64,000 nucleotides of DNA from Arcobacteraceae bacterium. Its GTDB lineage: Bacteria > Campylobacterota > Campylobacteria > Campylobacterales > Arcobacteraceae. The position numbers and the translations under genes are program-made. Below are positions 49,982 through 58,557 of the stretch, piece by piece. Numbering within the stretch: position 1 is the stretch's first letter; each line of letters begins with the position of its first letter. The stretch is from assembly GCA_021107755.1 (NCBI GenBank), contig JAIOSF010000023.1:62001-126000 (forward strand), read 5' to 3'. Below the pieces are notes generated by a model. It was not told the origin of the DNA. It did not search any database and saw nothing but the letters and a program-made list of their open reading frames with translations.

Positions 49982-51958
49982 TTGCAAACTACTAGTAATA
50001 AAACATCATATACTAAAATCACTGCTAAAATAATGGGAACAACTCTTATTATAACACTTATTATTGCCTATATTTATGGTGAATATCTTAAACAAGACTC
50101 AATCGAAAAACTATCGAAAGCAGATGCAAAACAAACAAGTATGTTTATTTTTGAATCTTTATATTCAGCTATGGCAAAAGGCTGGAATAAAGAAGAGTTA
50201 ACACAAATTGTACATAGACTCAACCAAGTTAATAAAGATTTAAAAATAGATGTTTATCGTTCAAACATCGTTGTAAGAGACTTTGATGATTTTCAAAAAG
50301 ATAAAATAGCAAGAGAAACAAATATAAATATACAAGAAGCGATGAAAGGTCAAGAGATTTTAAATATATTGGAAAATGAAAATATTGAATATTTCTATCC
50401 AATTATAGCGAAACAAGAGTGTTTAAAGTGTCACTTAAGTGCAAAAGAAAAAAATGTTCTTGGTGTTATAAACATAACATATCCTGTCATTGATTTAAAA
50501 GTATCGCTTAGTGAGATGATAAACTTTTTTATATATTTTATAATCATTTTCACTACACTATTATTTACAGTTCTTTTCTTTGAATTTAATAGACACCTAC
50601 TCCAACCAATAAAAAACTTTGTGAAAGTTATACATACTATATCTAGTAGTCGTGATTTGACAAAAAGAATTGATATTATTGATGATGTTGAAGAGATAGG
50701 TTCAATGCAGACTGTTTTTAATACTATGTTAGATTCAATAGAGTTTCAATTTTATAACGATAATCTTACACTCCTTCCTAATAGAAGAAAACTTATAGAA
50801 TCGCTTGATAATACACAACATCGTGTATTAATGATAATTAACATTGACAAATTCCAAGAGATAAATGATCTTTATGGACATGTAGTTGGGGATGAAATAT
50901 TAAAACAACTTGCTTTATTTTTAAAAGAAGAAATTGAAAAAGATACACTACTTTTTAAATTAAATTCAGATGAATATGCTATTTTATTTAATCAAAATTA
51001 TGATTTAGATTATTTTACAACTTATTCAAATATATTACTTACTAATATAAGTAAAGAAAATTTCAATATTGATAATCTAAAAAATAGTATTTTTATAAAT
51101 TGTACTATAGGTATAGCTCATGGAAATAATTCACTCCTAACAAATGCAGATATAGCACTAAAAATTGCTAGAAAAAGGAAACAACACTTTTTAATTTATG
51201 ATCCATCAATGCAGGTTGAACATGAATATGAACAAAATTTTAAGTGGACAAAAAAAATCAAAGATGCCATAGAAAATGATAAAATCGTACCACTTTTCCA
51301 ACCTATAGTAGATTGTAAAACCCTTAAAACAATAAAATATGAATCACTTATGAGAATGGTTGATGAAAATGGTGAATATATTGCTCCTGTTTATTTTCTA
51401 GAGCTTGCTAAGAAAAATAAACTTTATAGTGAACTTACAAAAATTATAATTAATAAAACTTTTGATATTTTTGAAAATCTAGACTATATAGTTTCAATTA
51501 ACTTAAGTGTTGATGATATTTTAAACCAAGAGATTATTACATTAATTACACAAAGACTTTCACAAAGTGATATTGGGAATAAAATTGTTTTTGAGATTAT
51601 TGAATCCGAAGGTATTGAAAATTTCAAGAGTGTTGTTGAGTTTATAAATGAAGTTAAACCATATGGCTGTAAGATATCTATAGATGATTTTGGTACAGGT
51701 TATTCAAACTTTGAGTATCTCATGAAACTTAAAGTTGATTATATCAAAATTGATGCTTCTATGATAAAAAATATAGATGTAAATAATGAATCAAAAATTA
51801 TCACAGAAACAATAGTAGATTTTGCAAAAAAACTTAATATTAAAACAGTTGGAGAATTTGTCTACTCAAAAGAGGTTTTTGAAACAATTCAAGCAGTAGG
51901 TGTTGATTATGCACAGGGATACTATTTTGGGAAACCTGCGTTAATTAATCACGGATAA
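49982..51958 (+). CDS. Heme-c-sensing membrane protein with degenerate GGDEF and EAL domains
   Basis: The 658-residue protein starts with TTG (49982) and has membrane helices at 18-34 and about 175-195. The periplasmic domain between them carries a c-type heme motif CLKCH (147-151), as in the Tll0287-like/DUF3365 redox- or gas-sensing domains. A HAMP-like linker follows, then a GGDEF domain whose signature is degenerate (FKLNSDEYAILF), and a C-terminal EAL domain that starts with KYESLMRM (ESL for EAL) and keeps DDFGTGYSNF and ISIDDFG. It probably degrades rather than makes c-di-GMP. Its end overlaps fbpC by 18 bases. Confidence 0.85.
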   Translation: MQTTSNKTSYTKITAKIMGTTLIITLIIAYIYGEYLKQDSIEKLSKADAKQTSMFIFESLYSAMAKGWNKEELTQIVHRLNQVNKDLKIDVYRSNIVVRDFDDFQKDKIARETNINIQEAMKGQEILNILENENIEYFYPIIAKQECLKCHLSAKEKNVLGVINITYPVIDLKVSLSEMINFFIYFIIIFTTLLFTVLFFEFNRHLLQPIKNFVKVIHTISSSRDLTKRIDIIDDVEEIGSMQTVFNTMLDSIEFQFYNDNLTLLPNRRKLIESLDNTQHRVLMIINIDKFQEINDLYGHVVGDEILKQLALFLKEEIEKDTLLFKLNSDEYAILFNQNYDLDYFTTYSNILLTNISKENFNIDNLKNSIFINCTIGIAHGNNSLLTNADIALKIARKRKQHFLIYDPSMQVEHEYEQNFKWTKKIKDAIENDKIVPLFQPIVDCKTLKTIKYESLMRMVDENGEYIAPVYFLELAKKNKLYSELTKIIINKTFDIFENLDYIVSINLSVDDILNQEIITLITQRLSQSDIGNKIVFEIIESEGIENFKSVVEFINEVKPYGCKISIDDFGTGYSNFEYLMKLKVDYIKIDASMIKNIDVNNESKIITETIVDFAKKLNIKTVGEFVYSKEVFETIQAVGVDYAQGYYFGKPALINHG

Positions 51959-52891
51959 GTTTTTCCAATTTATCTCCACTTTAGCATAATCATCTTGGAT
52001 ATCTTCTGTGGAATATAAAGTGATAAGTTCCTCTTTAACTTCCACTTCATAAATATATTTTTCACCTTGATAAAGTTTATTTTTTATATATGCTTGATAT
52101 CTTCCATCTTTTACAAAAGATATGTCATTTGGTCTTATACAATAAGTTTTACCCTCATTTACTATAAAACTAGCTATCCCAAAACTACTAGCTACTTCTT
52201 TTGATTTTGGATATTTATAAATATTTTGTGGTGTATCATACTGTATTATTTTCCCCTCTTCTAGATATATAATTTTATCACTCAATGCCATAGCTTCATT
52301 AGCATCGTGAGTAACAATAATTGCTGTTTTATGACTATTTTTAAGTATCTTTAAAAGTTGTTTTTGAATAGTAGATTTTATCATACTATCTATACTTGAA
52401 AATGGTTCATCAAGAAGTATCACTTGAGGATTTAATGCCATGGAACGCACCAATGCAATTCTTTGTTGTTGCCCACCAGATAATTCATGAGGATATCTTT
52501 TTTCTAGACCGTCTAAATCTACTAACTTCAAAAGTCCACTTACAATTTTTTTCTTCTCCTCTAATACTTTGTTATCTATCCCAAAAGTAATATTATCAAA
52601 AATATTCATATGTGGGAAAAGAGCATAGTTTTGAAAAACAAACCCTATATTTCTTTTTTGTGGCTCAATGAAAGTATTTTTATCAAAAATGATTTTATTG
52701 CTTAAATTCATCATCCCACTATCACTTGTCTCAAATCCAGCAATAATATTTAATAATGTAGTTTTACCACTTCCACTTTTCCCTAAAAGTGATATAATTT
52801 TCCCTTTGTCAATATCTAAAGATATATTTTCTAATACTTTTGTGTTCTCAAAAGATTTTGATATATTTTGTAATGATAAAATATGTTTCAT
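51941..52891 (-). CDS. fbpC: Iron(III) ABC transporter ATP-binding protein
   Basis: The 316-residue ATPase has Walker A GKSGSGKTTLL, Q-loop region FVFQNYALFPHMNIFDN, the signature LSGGQQQRIALVRS, Walker B VILLDEPFSSID and H-loop TAIIVTHDANEA, in the order of the FbpC/PotA group, plus a C-terminal TOBE-like domain (YCIRPNDISFV). It powers ferric iron import with FbpA and FbpB, and its start overlaps the fbpB stop by 4 bases. The end overlaps the GGDEF/EAL gene on the opposite strand. Confidence 0.93.
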   Translation of the reverse strand: MKHILSLQNISKSFENTKVLENISLDIDKGKIISLLGKSGSGKTTLLNIIAGFETSDSGMMNLSNKIIFDKNTFIEPQKRNIGFVFQNYALFPHMNIFDNITFGIDNKVLEEKKKIVSGLLKLVDLDGLEKRYPHELSGGQQQRIALVRSMALNPQVILLDEPFSSIDSMIKSTIQKQLLKILKNSHKTAIIVTHDANEAMALSDKIIYLEEGKIIQYDTPQNIYKYPKSKEVASSFGIASFIVNEGKTYCIRPNDISFVKDGRYQAYIKNKLYQGEKYIYEVEVKEELITLYSTEDIQDDYAKVEINWKNLSVIN

Positions 52892-54501
52892 TTATAATTC
52901 CTAAGTATAAAAATAATTGGTATAATTGAGACTACAACTATACTCAAAGCATAGATAGAAGACTCTTGTACCATCTCAATGGAAGCTAGTTCGTAAGTTT
53001 TTGTTGCTAATGTATCATAGTTAAATGGTCGTAAAATCAATGTTGCTGGTAACTCTTTTAAAATATCGATAAACACTAAAATAAATCCAGCTACCACTCC
53101 ACTTTTTATTAATGGTAAATCTATTTTCATTAAAGTTTGAAAAAGTGACTTATTTAAACTTCTTGAAGCTTTATTTACCCCAAATCCTATTTTTTCAAAT
53201 GAAGATTCAACACTATTAAGTCCAACAGCTAAAAACCTAGCTGTATAACCAAAACAAAGTATAATAAGTGTTCCTCCTAAAACTAATCCATCTATTTTAA
53301 AATGTTCTATAAAATAGTTATCAATAGAGGTACTTAAAATAATAATCCCTACTGCAATTACAGCACCAGGGATTGAATACCCTAAAGTTGCCACTTTTAA
53401 AAGATACTTCATATAACTATTATCAAATACTCTTGCACTATAGCCTAATAGTACAGCAATGCTCATAATAATAGTTGAAGAGATAAATGCTGCTATAAAA
53501 CTATTTAAAACTGTAGTGATAAATTCATTTTGTAAAATAAGGGCATAGTGTTCAAAAGAATAAAACAACACCCAAAGTATAGGTATTAAAAAACCTAAAA
53601 TAAAAGGTATTGATAAAAACCCTATGATACTTATCTGCCCTATTTTTGTAGGTTTAATTTTTTTTATAGGTGTTGGAGCTGATTCTATTTTGTATTTTGC
53701 ATTACCTCTGTTAAGTTTTTCTACTATTAAAATAGTAAAAACCATCACCATAGCAATAGTTGAGATATATGCAGCACTATTTGGATCATTAAGCCCAAAC
53801 CAAGCAGTAAACACAGCAGTACTTAGAGTATCTACTCCATAGTATTTCACTAAACCGTACTCACTAATAGTTTCCATCATCACTAAAGATAATGCCCCTA
53901 TAATTGCAGGTCGAGATAGTGGTAATATCACCCTATAAAATATTTTCAATCTGTTTGCACCTAATGATAATGCAGGGTTTAACAAAAAGCTAGAATTTTT
54001 TGAAAAAGAGGATTTTACAATAAGATAGATATAAGGATACAAAGCTAAAGATAATATCACTATAACTGAGTTCATATTTAATATATCAAAATAATGTTTC
54101 CCACCCATATCCATAAAAAATAGATGGACAACTCCATAAAAACCAAAAATATCAGAATATATAAATCCCAAAATATATGAAGGTACTAAAAAAGGTAATA
54201 CTAATACAATACCAAAAAACTTTGAGAACTTAAAATCATAGAAAGTAACAAAATATGCACTTCCTACTCCAAAAATTAAAGCTAATAAAGATACAGCAAT
54301 TAACAAAATAATTGTATTAATAATATAATCATTCAGAACTGTTTCTTTTAAATGTACAAGTGTATCGCTTTGTGTTCCTAAAGCATTGATAACAATTAAT
54401 ATAATTGGCGCTACTAAAATTAGTGTAATAAAGGTTGAAAGATTTATCCAATTTGATGAGAAATTTATTAATTTTTTCACTCTATTTCCAATGAACCTCA
54501 T
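52888..54501 (-). CDS. fbpB: Iron(III) ABC transporter permease
   Basis: The 537-residue protein has about 12 membrane helices in two homologous halves, each with a permease EAA-type loop (EYGLVKYYGVDTL region and NKASRSLNKSLFQTLMKIDLPLIKSG), the two-domain form of FbpB-type permeases. It forms the inner-membrane channel of the ferric-binding-protein importer with FbpA and FbpC. The start overlaps the fbpA stop by 20 bases. Expression should follow the Fur boxes before fbpA. Confidence 0.93.
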   Translation of the reverse strand: MRFIGNRVKKLINFSSNWINLSTFITLILVAPIILIVINALGTQSDTLVHLKETVLNDYIINTIILLIAVSLLALIFGVGSAYFVTFYDFKFSKFFGIVLVLPFLVPSYILGFIYSDIFGFYGVVHLFFMDMGGKHYFDILNMNSVIVILSLALYPYIYLIVKSSFSKNSSFLLNPALSLGANRLKIFYRVILPLSRPAIIGALSLVMMETISEYGLVKYYGVDTLSTAVFTAWFGLNDPNSAAYISTIAMVMVFTILIVEKLNRGNAKYKIESAPTPIKKIKPTKIGQISIIGFLSIPFILGFLIPILWVLFYSFEHYALILQNEFITTVLNSFIAAFISSTIIMSIAVLLGYSARVFDNSYMKYLLKVATLGYSIPGAVIAVGIIILSTSIDNYFIEHFKIDGLVLGGTLIILCFGYTARFLAVGLNSVESSFEKIGFGVNKASRSLNKSLFQTLMKIDLPLIKSGVVAGFILVFIDILKELPATLILRPFNYDTLATKTYELASIEMVQESSIYALSIVVVSIIPIIFILRNYK

Positions 54502-55489
54502 TAAATATTCTTACGGCTCTTTCATTATAAACCCCTAACTCATCAAGAGCTAAACTGTCTTCTTTAAATGTTCCCCAAGCCTTTATTACTTTCGCTGGTT
54601 CTACATTTTTATTAATAGGATATTCATAGTTTGCTTGAGCAAACATACTTTGAGCTTCATTTGACACTAAAAATTCTATAAGTTTTACAGCATTTTCTTT
54701 GTTTTGACTATATTTTACAACCCCTGCACCTGAAATATTTACATGTGTTCCATTCGTTTTTTGATTTGGAAAAACTATACCCATCTTTTTCCCAACGGCA
54801 ACTTCACTAAATTTTCTTGAACTTAATAGTTTCCCTAAATAATAAGTATTCACAACAGCCACATCACCCAAACCAGCAGCTACAGCTTTCATTTGGTCTA
54901 TATCATTTCCTCTTGGATTTCGTGCAAAATTATCAACCATACCTTGTGCCCATTGTTTTGCTTTTTCTTTCCCGAAGTTTGCAATCATGGAAGCTAAGAG
55001 AGATTGATTGTATATATTACTTGAATTTCTCATCAATACCTTACCTTTAAATTCAGGCTTAGTAAGGCTATCGTAAGTTGTAATAGTTGAGGGGTCTACA
55101 TTATCAATATTATAAACAATAACTCTTGCTCTTTTTGTTAAAGCAAACCAATATCCATCTTTATGTCGTAAGTTTATTGGTACAATCTCTTCTAATATTT
55201 TAGAATCAACTTTTTGTAATAATCCCTTGCTTTGTGCTAAATAAAGTCGTGCAACATCAGAAGTGATAAGGATATCTGCTGGTGAATTTTTCCCTTCGCT
55301 TTCAAGTCTTTTGATAAGTTCATTTGCTGTTGCTTTTACAATATTTACTTTAATACCTGTTTTTTTCTCAAACATTTTGTAAAGTTGTTTATCTGTGTCA
55401 TAGTGTCGATGTGAGTATATATTCACCTCTTGTGTATTTGCAAATAAAATATTTGTCATCAAAAGTGATAAAATCAAATTTTTGAACAT
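54482..55489 (-). CDS. fbpA: Periplasmic iron(III)-binding protein
   Basis: The 335-residue protein has a signal peptide (ILSLLMTNILFA) and the fold of class II iron-binding proteins (FbpA/FutA): EVNIYSHRHYDTDKQLYKMFEKKTGIKVNIV, ADILITSDVARLYLA and GDVAVVNTYYLGKLL, where the adjacent Tyr pair supplies the iron-ligating tyrosines. It captures ferric iron in the periplasm for FbpBC. Two Fur boxes lie directly upstream, so it should be induced by iron shortage. Confidence 0.93.
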   Translation of the reverse strand: MFKNLILSLLMTNILFANTQEVNIYSHRHYDTDKQLYKMFEKKTGIKVNIVKATANELIKRLESEGKNSPADILITSDVARLYLAQSKGLLQKVDSKILEEIVPINLRHKDGYWFALTKRARVIVYNIDNVDPSTITTYDSLTKPEFKGKVLMRNSSNIYNQSLLASMIANFGKEKAKQWAQGMVDNFARNPRGNDIDQMKAVAAGLGDVAVVNTYYLGKLLSSRKFSEVAVGKKMGIVFPNQKTNGTHVNISGAGVVKYSQNKENAVKLIEFLVSNEAQSMFAQANYEYPINKNVEPAKVIKAWGTFKEDSLALDELGVYNERAVRIFNEVHWK

Positions 55490-55503
55490 TGTTATTCCTT
55501 ATA

Positions 55504-55520
55504 TTAATAATCATTATTAA
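55504..55520 (-). promoter_or_regulatory. Fur box upstream of fbpA (proximal)
   Basis: TTAATAATCATTATTAA is an exact 8-1-8 palindrome of the Fur type, 15 bases before the fbpA start. Together with the distal box it indicates iron-dependent repression. Confidence 0.75.
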
Positions 55521-55555
55521 AATAATACTGGATAAATTATTAGATATAGCTTATA

Positions 55556-55574
55556 TATGATAATGATTATCATA
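55556..55574 (-). promoter_or_regulatory. Fur box upstream of fbpA (distal)
   Basis: TATGATAATGATTATCATA is an exact 9-1-9 palindrome and matches the GATAATGATAATCATTATC consensus closely. Confidence 0.85.
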
Positions 55575-55588
55575 TTAATTGAGTTTTG

Positions 55589-56140
55589 TTAATTCATAAG
55601 ATGTTCAAGTAAAATATTTAATCCTATTGCTATAAGGACAACTCCTCCTAGTTTTTCCGCTTTATCCTCTAAAACACTAGCTCCTCTTGTTCCCGCATAT
55701 ACTCCAATAAAACTAAAAACAAATGTAATAATAGCAATAAGAAACATTGATATAAAAGGATTTAAACTCATCAAATCCAAAGTAAACCCAGCTGCCATAG
55801 CATCAATACTTGTAGCAATCGCGAGTAATAATAACACTTTATTAGTTGTAGAACTTATCTCATCTTCAGTGTTTTCACCAAAACTATCATAAAGCATTTT
55901 TCCACCTATTAAACTTAAAAGTAAAAATGCAATCCAATGATCTACAGATTCTATAAAACTTCCTAAACCGATACTAGCAAGATATCCAAAAAGTGGCATA
56001 ATACCTTGAAATACACCAAATAACAAAGCAACTCGTAAAGCCAAATATTTATCAAATGATTTTGCTTTTACCCCAATACCAATTGAAACTGCAAAGGCAT
56101 CCATACTAAGAGCCAAAGATAATAAAAGAACTTCAGTCAT
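55589..56140 (-). CDS. mntP: Manganese efflux pump
   Basis: The 183-residue protein has about six membrane helices and the MntP (DUF204) signature EVLLLSLALSMDAFAVSIGIGVK, with the Asp that binds manganese, then a second-half repeat (TSIDAMAAGFTLDLMSL). MntP exports excess Mn2+. The start is 27 bases after the fur stop, so fur and mntP are likely co-transcribed. Confidence 0.95.
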   Translation of the reverse strand: MTEVLLLSLALSMDAFAVSIGIGVKAKSFDKYLALRVALLFGVFQGIMPLFGYLASIGLGSFIESVDHWIAFLLLSLIGGKMLYDSFGENTEDEISSTTNKVLLLLAIATSIDAMAAGFTLDLMSLNPFISMFLIAIITFVFSFIGVYAGTRGASVLEDKAEKLGGVVLIAIGLNILLEHLMN

Positions 56141-56167
56141 CTATGCTTTCCTTATCATTCTATTAGT

Positions 56168-56608
56168 CTATTTTTTACTACACTCTTCACAAATACCATA
56201 TAAATACATAGTATGATTTAAAAGTTTAAAATTATTCTCTTTTGCAATTTTTTCTTGCTCTTTCTCAATTTTATCACTTACAAACTCTACTATTTTATTA
56301 CATTTTGTACATATCAAATGATCATGATGTTCTTTGAAGTTTGTCTCAAATTTTCTTGTATTTTTATCAAGTGAGATAGAAGAGATAAGATTTGATTCTT
56401 CTAAAAAAGCTAATGCTCTATATACTGTAGCTATCCCTATTTTTTCATCTGGATATTTTTGTATTATCAAATTATAAATATCTTCTGCACTTAAATGTTT
56501 TTCACAATTTAAAATAGTTTCAAATATAACTTCTCTTTGTTTTGTATATTTTAAACCCTTCTCTTTTATAATTTGTTTTAATTTATCAATTATCTTTGTA
56601 TTATTCAC
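56168..56608 (-). CDS. fur: Ferric uptake regulator
   Basis: The 146-residue protein is a normal-length Fur: winged helix at 20-80 (YTKQREVIFETILNCEKHLSAEDIYNLI, GIATVYRALAFLE), the metal-binding HHDH (94-97), and two zinc CxxC pairs (Cys100/103 and Cys140/143). It represses iron uptake and iron-sparing genes when iron is plentiful. Its upstream region contains two Fur boxes and a TATAAT-like -10, so it should be autoregulated. The 27-base gap to mntP suggests a shared transcript. Confidence 0.97.
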   Translation of the reverse strand: MNNTKIIDKLKQIIKEKGLKYTKQREVIFETILNCEKHLSAEDIYNLIIQKYPDEKIGIATVYRALAFLEESNLISSISLDKNTRKFETNFKEHHDHLICTKCNKIVEFVSDKIEKEQEKIAKENNFKLLNHTMYLYGICEECSKK

Positions 56609-56687
56609 TATATTATTCCTTCCATTTACACTCTAGTTAGAGAAAATTTACTTATCATTATTATAACATAATTTTTTTAAAGTAGTT

Positions 56688-56706
56688 ATTGATAATTATT
56701 ATCAAT
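56688..56706. promoter_or_regulatory. Fur box between fur and the 56778 operon
   Basis: ATTGATAATTATTATCAAT is a Fur-type palindrome. It lies about 80 bases before the fur start, upstream of a TATAAT-like box, and about 70 bases before the first gene of the rightward operon, so it can serve both directions. Confidence 0.8.
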
Positions 56707-56745
56707 ATTAAGAAACCTTTAAGTTAACTTAGTTTACTATTCTAT

Positions 56746-56764
56746 ATTGATAATGATTATTAAT
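56746..56764. promoter_or_regulatory. Fur box before the 56778 operon
   Basis: ATTGATAATGATTATTAAT is a one-mismatch Fur palindrome just 13 bases before the first ATG and immediately before its AAGGAG ribosome site, so Fur would cover the transcription start. Confidence 0.75.
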
Positions 56765-56777
56765 ATAAGGAGCTGAT

Positions 56778-56948
56778 ATGTCAGATATAAAACTAAAGTT
56801 AAAAATAGACCGACTTGTATTGCAATCAGGTTTTACAAAAAAAGAAACTATGTTGTGTCCTTTGATGAAAATTGTTCAAATGAGACATAAAGATGTTGAT
56901 AAACAACAAGCATTTCGAGTAACAAAACTCGTTTTGGAAGGACAGTAA
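56778..56948 (+). CDS. Small protein, first gene of the Fur-box operon
   Basis: A 56-residue frame starts at ATG 56778, seven bases after AAGGAG, directly behind a Fur box. It is basic and helical (SDIKLKLKIDRLVLQSGFTK, ending FRVTKLVLEGQ), with one Cys (MLCPLMK). It has no membrane helix or known motif. The next gene starts one base after its stop. It is too short for standard gene finding, but its strong ribosome site, codon use and tight junction support it. It could be a small iron-stress regulator or a partner of the DUF2325 protein (inference). Confidence 0.7.
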   Translation: MSDIKLKLKIDRLVLQSGFTKKETMLCPLMKIVQMRHKDVDKQQAFRVTKLVLEGQ

Positions 56949-56949
56949 T

Positions 56950-57288
56950 ATGTGTGCTCTAATAATAGGTGGCGATAAGGTAACAACTTTAAGTAATGTT
57001 CTTAAAGGTTTGGGTGTAACAAAAATCAATCATTGGGATGCAAGAAATAAATCAAGTGCTTGTAAGAAATCAATTCCTCAAGATACAGAGTGTGTAGTGA
57101 TGCTTACTTCATATTTAAATCATAATGCTATGAAACATTTTAAAAGTGAAGCAAAAAAAAGAGATTTACCTGTGATTTGTTCAAAGCAAAGTGCCAGCTG
57201 TTTGTATCAAGAATATGTAAAAATCATGGGGATAACTGACTGTAAAGATTGTTATGCAAATACAGAGTGTAAGAAAAAAAATGGATAA
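56950..57288 (+). CDS. DUF2325 family protein
   Basis: The 112-residue protein matches DUF2325: CALIIGGDKVTTLSNVLKGLGVTKINHWDAR, then VVMLTSYLNHNAMKHFKSEAKKRDLPVICSKQSASCLYQEY. Seven Cys, most of them near the C-terminus (DCKDCYANTEC), could bind a metal or an iron-sulfur cluster, as suggested for the family; function is unknown. It is translated one base after the small protein stop and overlaps the Cys-rich membrane peptide start by 8 bases. Iron-controlled expression is expected. Confidence 0.88.
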   Translation: MCALIIGGDKVTTLSNVLKGLGVTKINHWDARNKSSACKKSIPQDTECVVMLTSYLNHNAMKHFKSEAKKRDLPVICSKQSASCLYQEYVKIMGITDCKDCYANTECKKKNG

Positions 57289-57391
57289 TATTTTTTTAAT
57301 TCTCATCACTATAGGTGCATTATATTTTTTATACAAAAAAATATTCAAAACAAATGGGTGCGATGGTGAGTGTAATTGTGGGAAAAAATAA
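57281..57391 (+). CDS. Cys-rich single-helix membrane peptide (FeoB-associated type)
   Basis: A 36-residue peptide starts at ATG 57281 within the end of the DUF2325 gene. It has one membrane helix (IFLILITIGALYFLY) and a C-terminal Cys cluster (NGCDGECNCGKK). This is the pattern of the FeoB-associated Cys-rich membrane proteins that usually follow feoB; here feoB is 4 kb away and the peptide sits in a different Fur-regulated operon. It overlaps the ABC ATPase start by 29 bases. Confidence 0.75.
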   Translation: MDNIFLILITIGALYFLYKKIFKTNGCDGECNCGKK

Positions 57392-58097
57392 AATCATAGA
57401 GATAAAAAACTTAAACCACAGTTATGGTACTCATACTATATATCAAGACTTAAATCTAGATGTATATAAAGGTAGTATTTTTGGTTTACTAGGAAAAAAT
57501 GGAGTAGGAAAATCAACTTTAATAAATATTCTCATGGGTTATTTACAACCTACAAGTGGAGAGTGTTTAATTTTAGGTGAACCCTCACATGATCTTTCTT
57601 CTAGAATAAAGGAACAAATTGCCCTACTCCATGAAGGTTTTATCGCTTATGATTATATGACTATTTCACAAATTGAAAGATTTTTTTCAGCTTTTTATTT
57701 AAAATGGGATAGAAAAGTTTTTTTTGATTTGGTTGATTTAATGAGTTTAGAGTATTCACAAAAAGTCAATTCTTTATCTTTTGGACAAAAATCACAAGTT
57801 GTTTTAGGGTGCTTGTTTGCACAAAATGCACAACTTCTGATTTTAGATGATTATTCTATGGGATTAGATGCAGGATATAGAAGACTTTTTGTGGATTATT
57901 TAAAAGATTATATAAAAGACACAGATAAAACTGTACTTATAACATCACATGTTATGAATGACTTAGAAAACTTGATAGATGATATGCTAATAGTACAAAA
58001 AGGTGGAATAATCCATAAAGACACTATGGGAAATTTCAACAAAGACGCTACAACAACTTTTGAAGATAAGTTCTTAGAGTTTGTAGGTAAATATTAA
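57363..58097 (+). CDS. ABC transporter ATP-binding protein
   Basis: From the ATG at 57363 the protein is 244 residues with Walker A LLGKNGVGKSTLIN, Q-loop region IALLHEGFIAYDYMTISQIERF, the degenerate signature SFGQKSQVVLG, Walker B LLILDDYSMGLDAG and H-loop TVLITSHVMND. This is the CcmA/GldA-like export or unknown group. The matching permease is not adjacent; the DUF4857 membrane protein at 59671 is the likely partner. A GTG at 57378 is an alternative start. It lies in the Fur-box operon, an odd place for an exporter ATPase. Confidence 0.85.
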   Translation: MVSVIVGKNKIIEIKNLNHSYGTHTIYQDLNLDVYKGSIFGLLGKNGVGKSTLINILMGYLQPTSGECLILGEPSHDLSSRIKEQIALLHEGFIAYDYMTISQIERFFSAFYLKWDRKVFFDLVDLMSLEYSQKVNSLSFGQKSQVVLGCLFAQNAQLLILDDYSMGLDAGYRRLFVDYLKDYIKDTDKTVLITSHVMNDLENLIDDMLIVQKGGIIHKDTMGNFNKDATTTFEDKFLEFVGKY

Positions 58098-58110
58098 ACA
58101 AAGGAAAAAC

Positions 58111-58557
58111 ATGAGTATAAATGAATGCAATAGACTACTTGGAATTTACAGTTCTAATGAAGACAATCAAGAAAATTTTTTTAATTTTGTATATGAAAAA
58201 ATAGCAAGAGACACAAAAAATAGATATGTAACAAAAAATAGTGATAGTATAGATATAACACCATTTCATAGCTCCCCTGTAAGAGTTATCCCTATTCACA
58301 AAGAGATAGATATAAAAAACCTTAATATAACACAGGAGATACAAAGAGCAAAAGAGATAATTCTTAATAATAATATTCCACAAATATATCTTGTATATCC
58401 AAAACATGATAACTTTACTAAACATATTCAAGTAAAACTACAAGAGTTAGATACCTGTAGTGAAGAGTATATTATAAAAGTAATACCTTATTCACTCAAT
58501 TCAATTTTAAGAACAAAAAGGAGATGCAATGGCAACAGCAATATTTTATGCAAGTAG
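58111..58557 (+). CDS. Hypothetical protein in the Fur-box operon
   Basis: The 148-residue protein (SINECNRLLGIYSSNEDNQENFFNFVYEKIARDTKNRYV, then PFHSSPVRVIPIHKEIDIKNLNI and IPQIYLVYPKHDNFTKHIQVKL) has no membrane segment or recognised motif. The alternating pattern near the C-terminus suggests a small alpha-beta fold. Its last 29 bases overlap the flavodoxin start, so the two are translated together. I cannot assign a function. Confidence 0.6.
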   Translation: MSINECNRLLGIYSSNEDNQENFFNFVYEKIARDTKNRYVTKNSDSIDITPFHSSPVRVIPIHKEIDIKNLNITQEIQRAKEIILNNNIPQIYLVYPKHDNFTKHIQVKLQELDTCSEEYIIKVIPYSLNSILRTKRRCNGNSNILCK

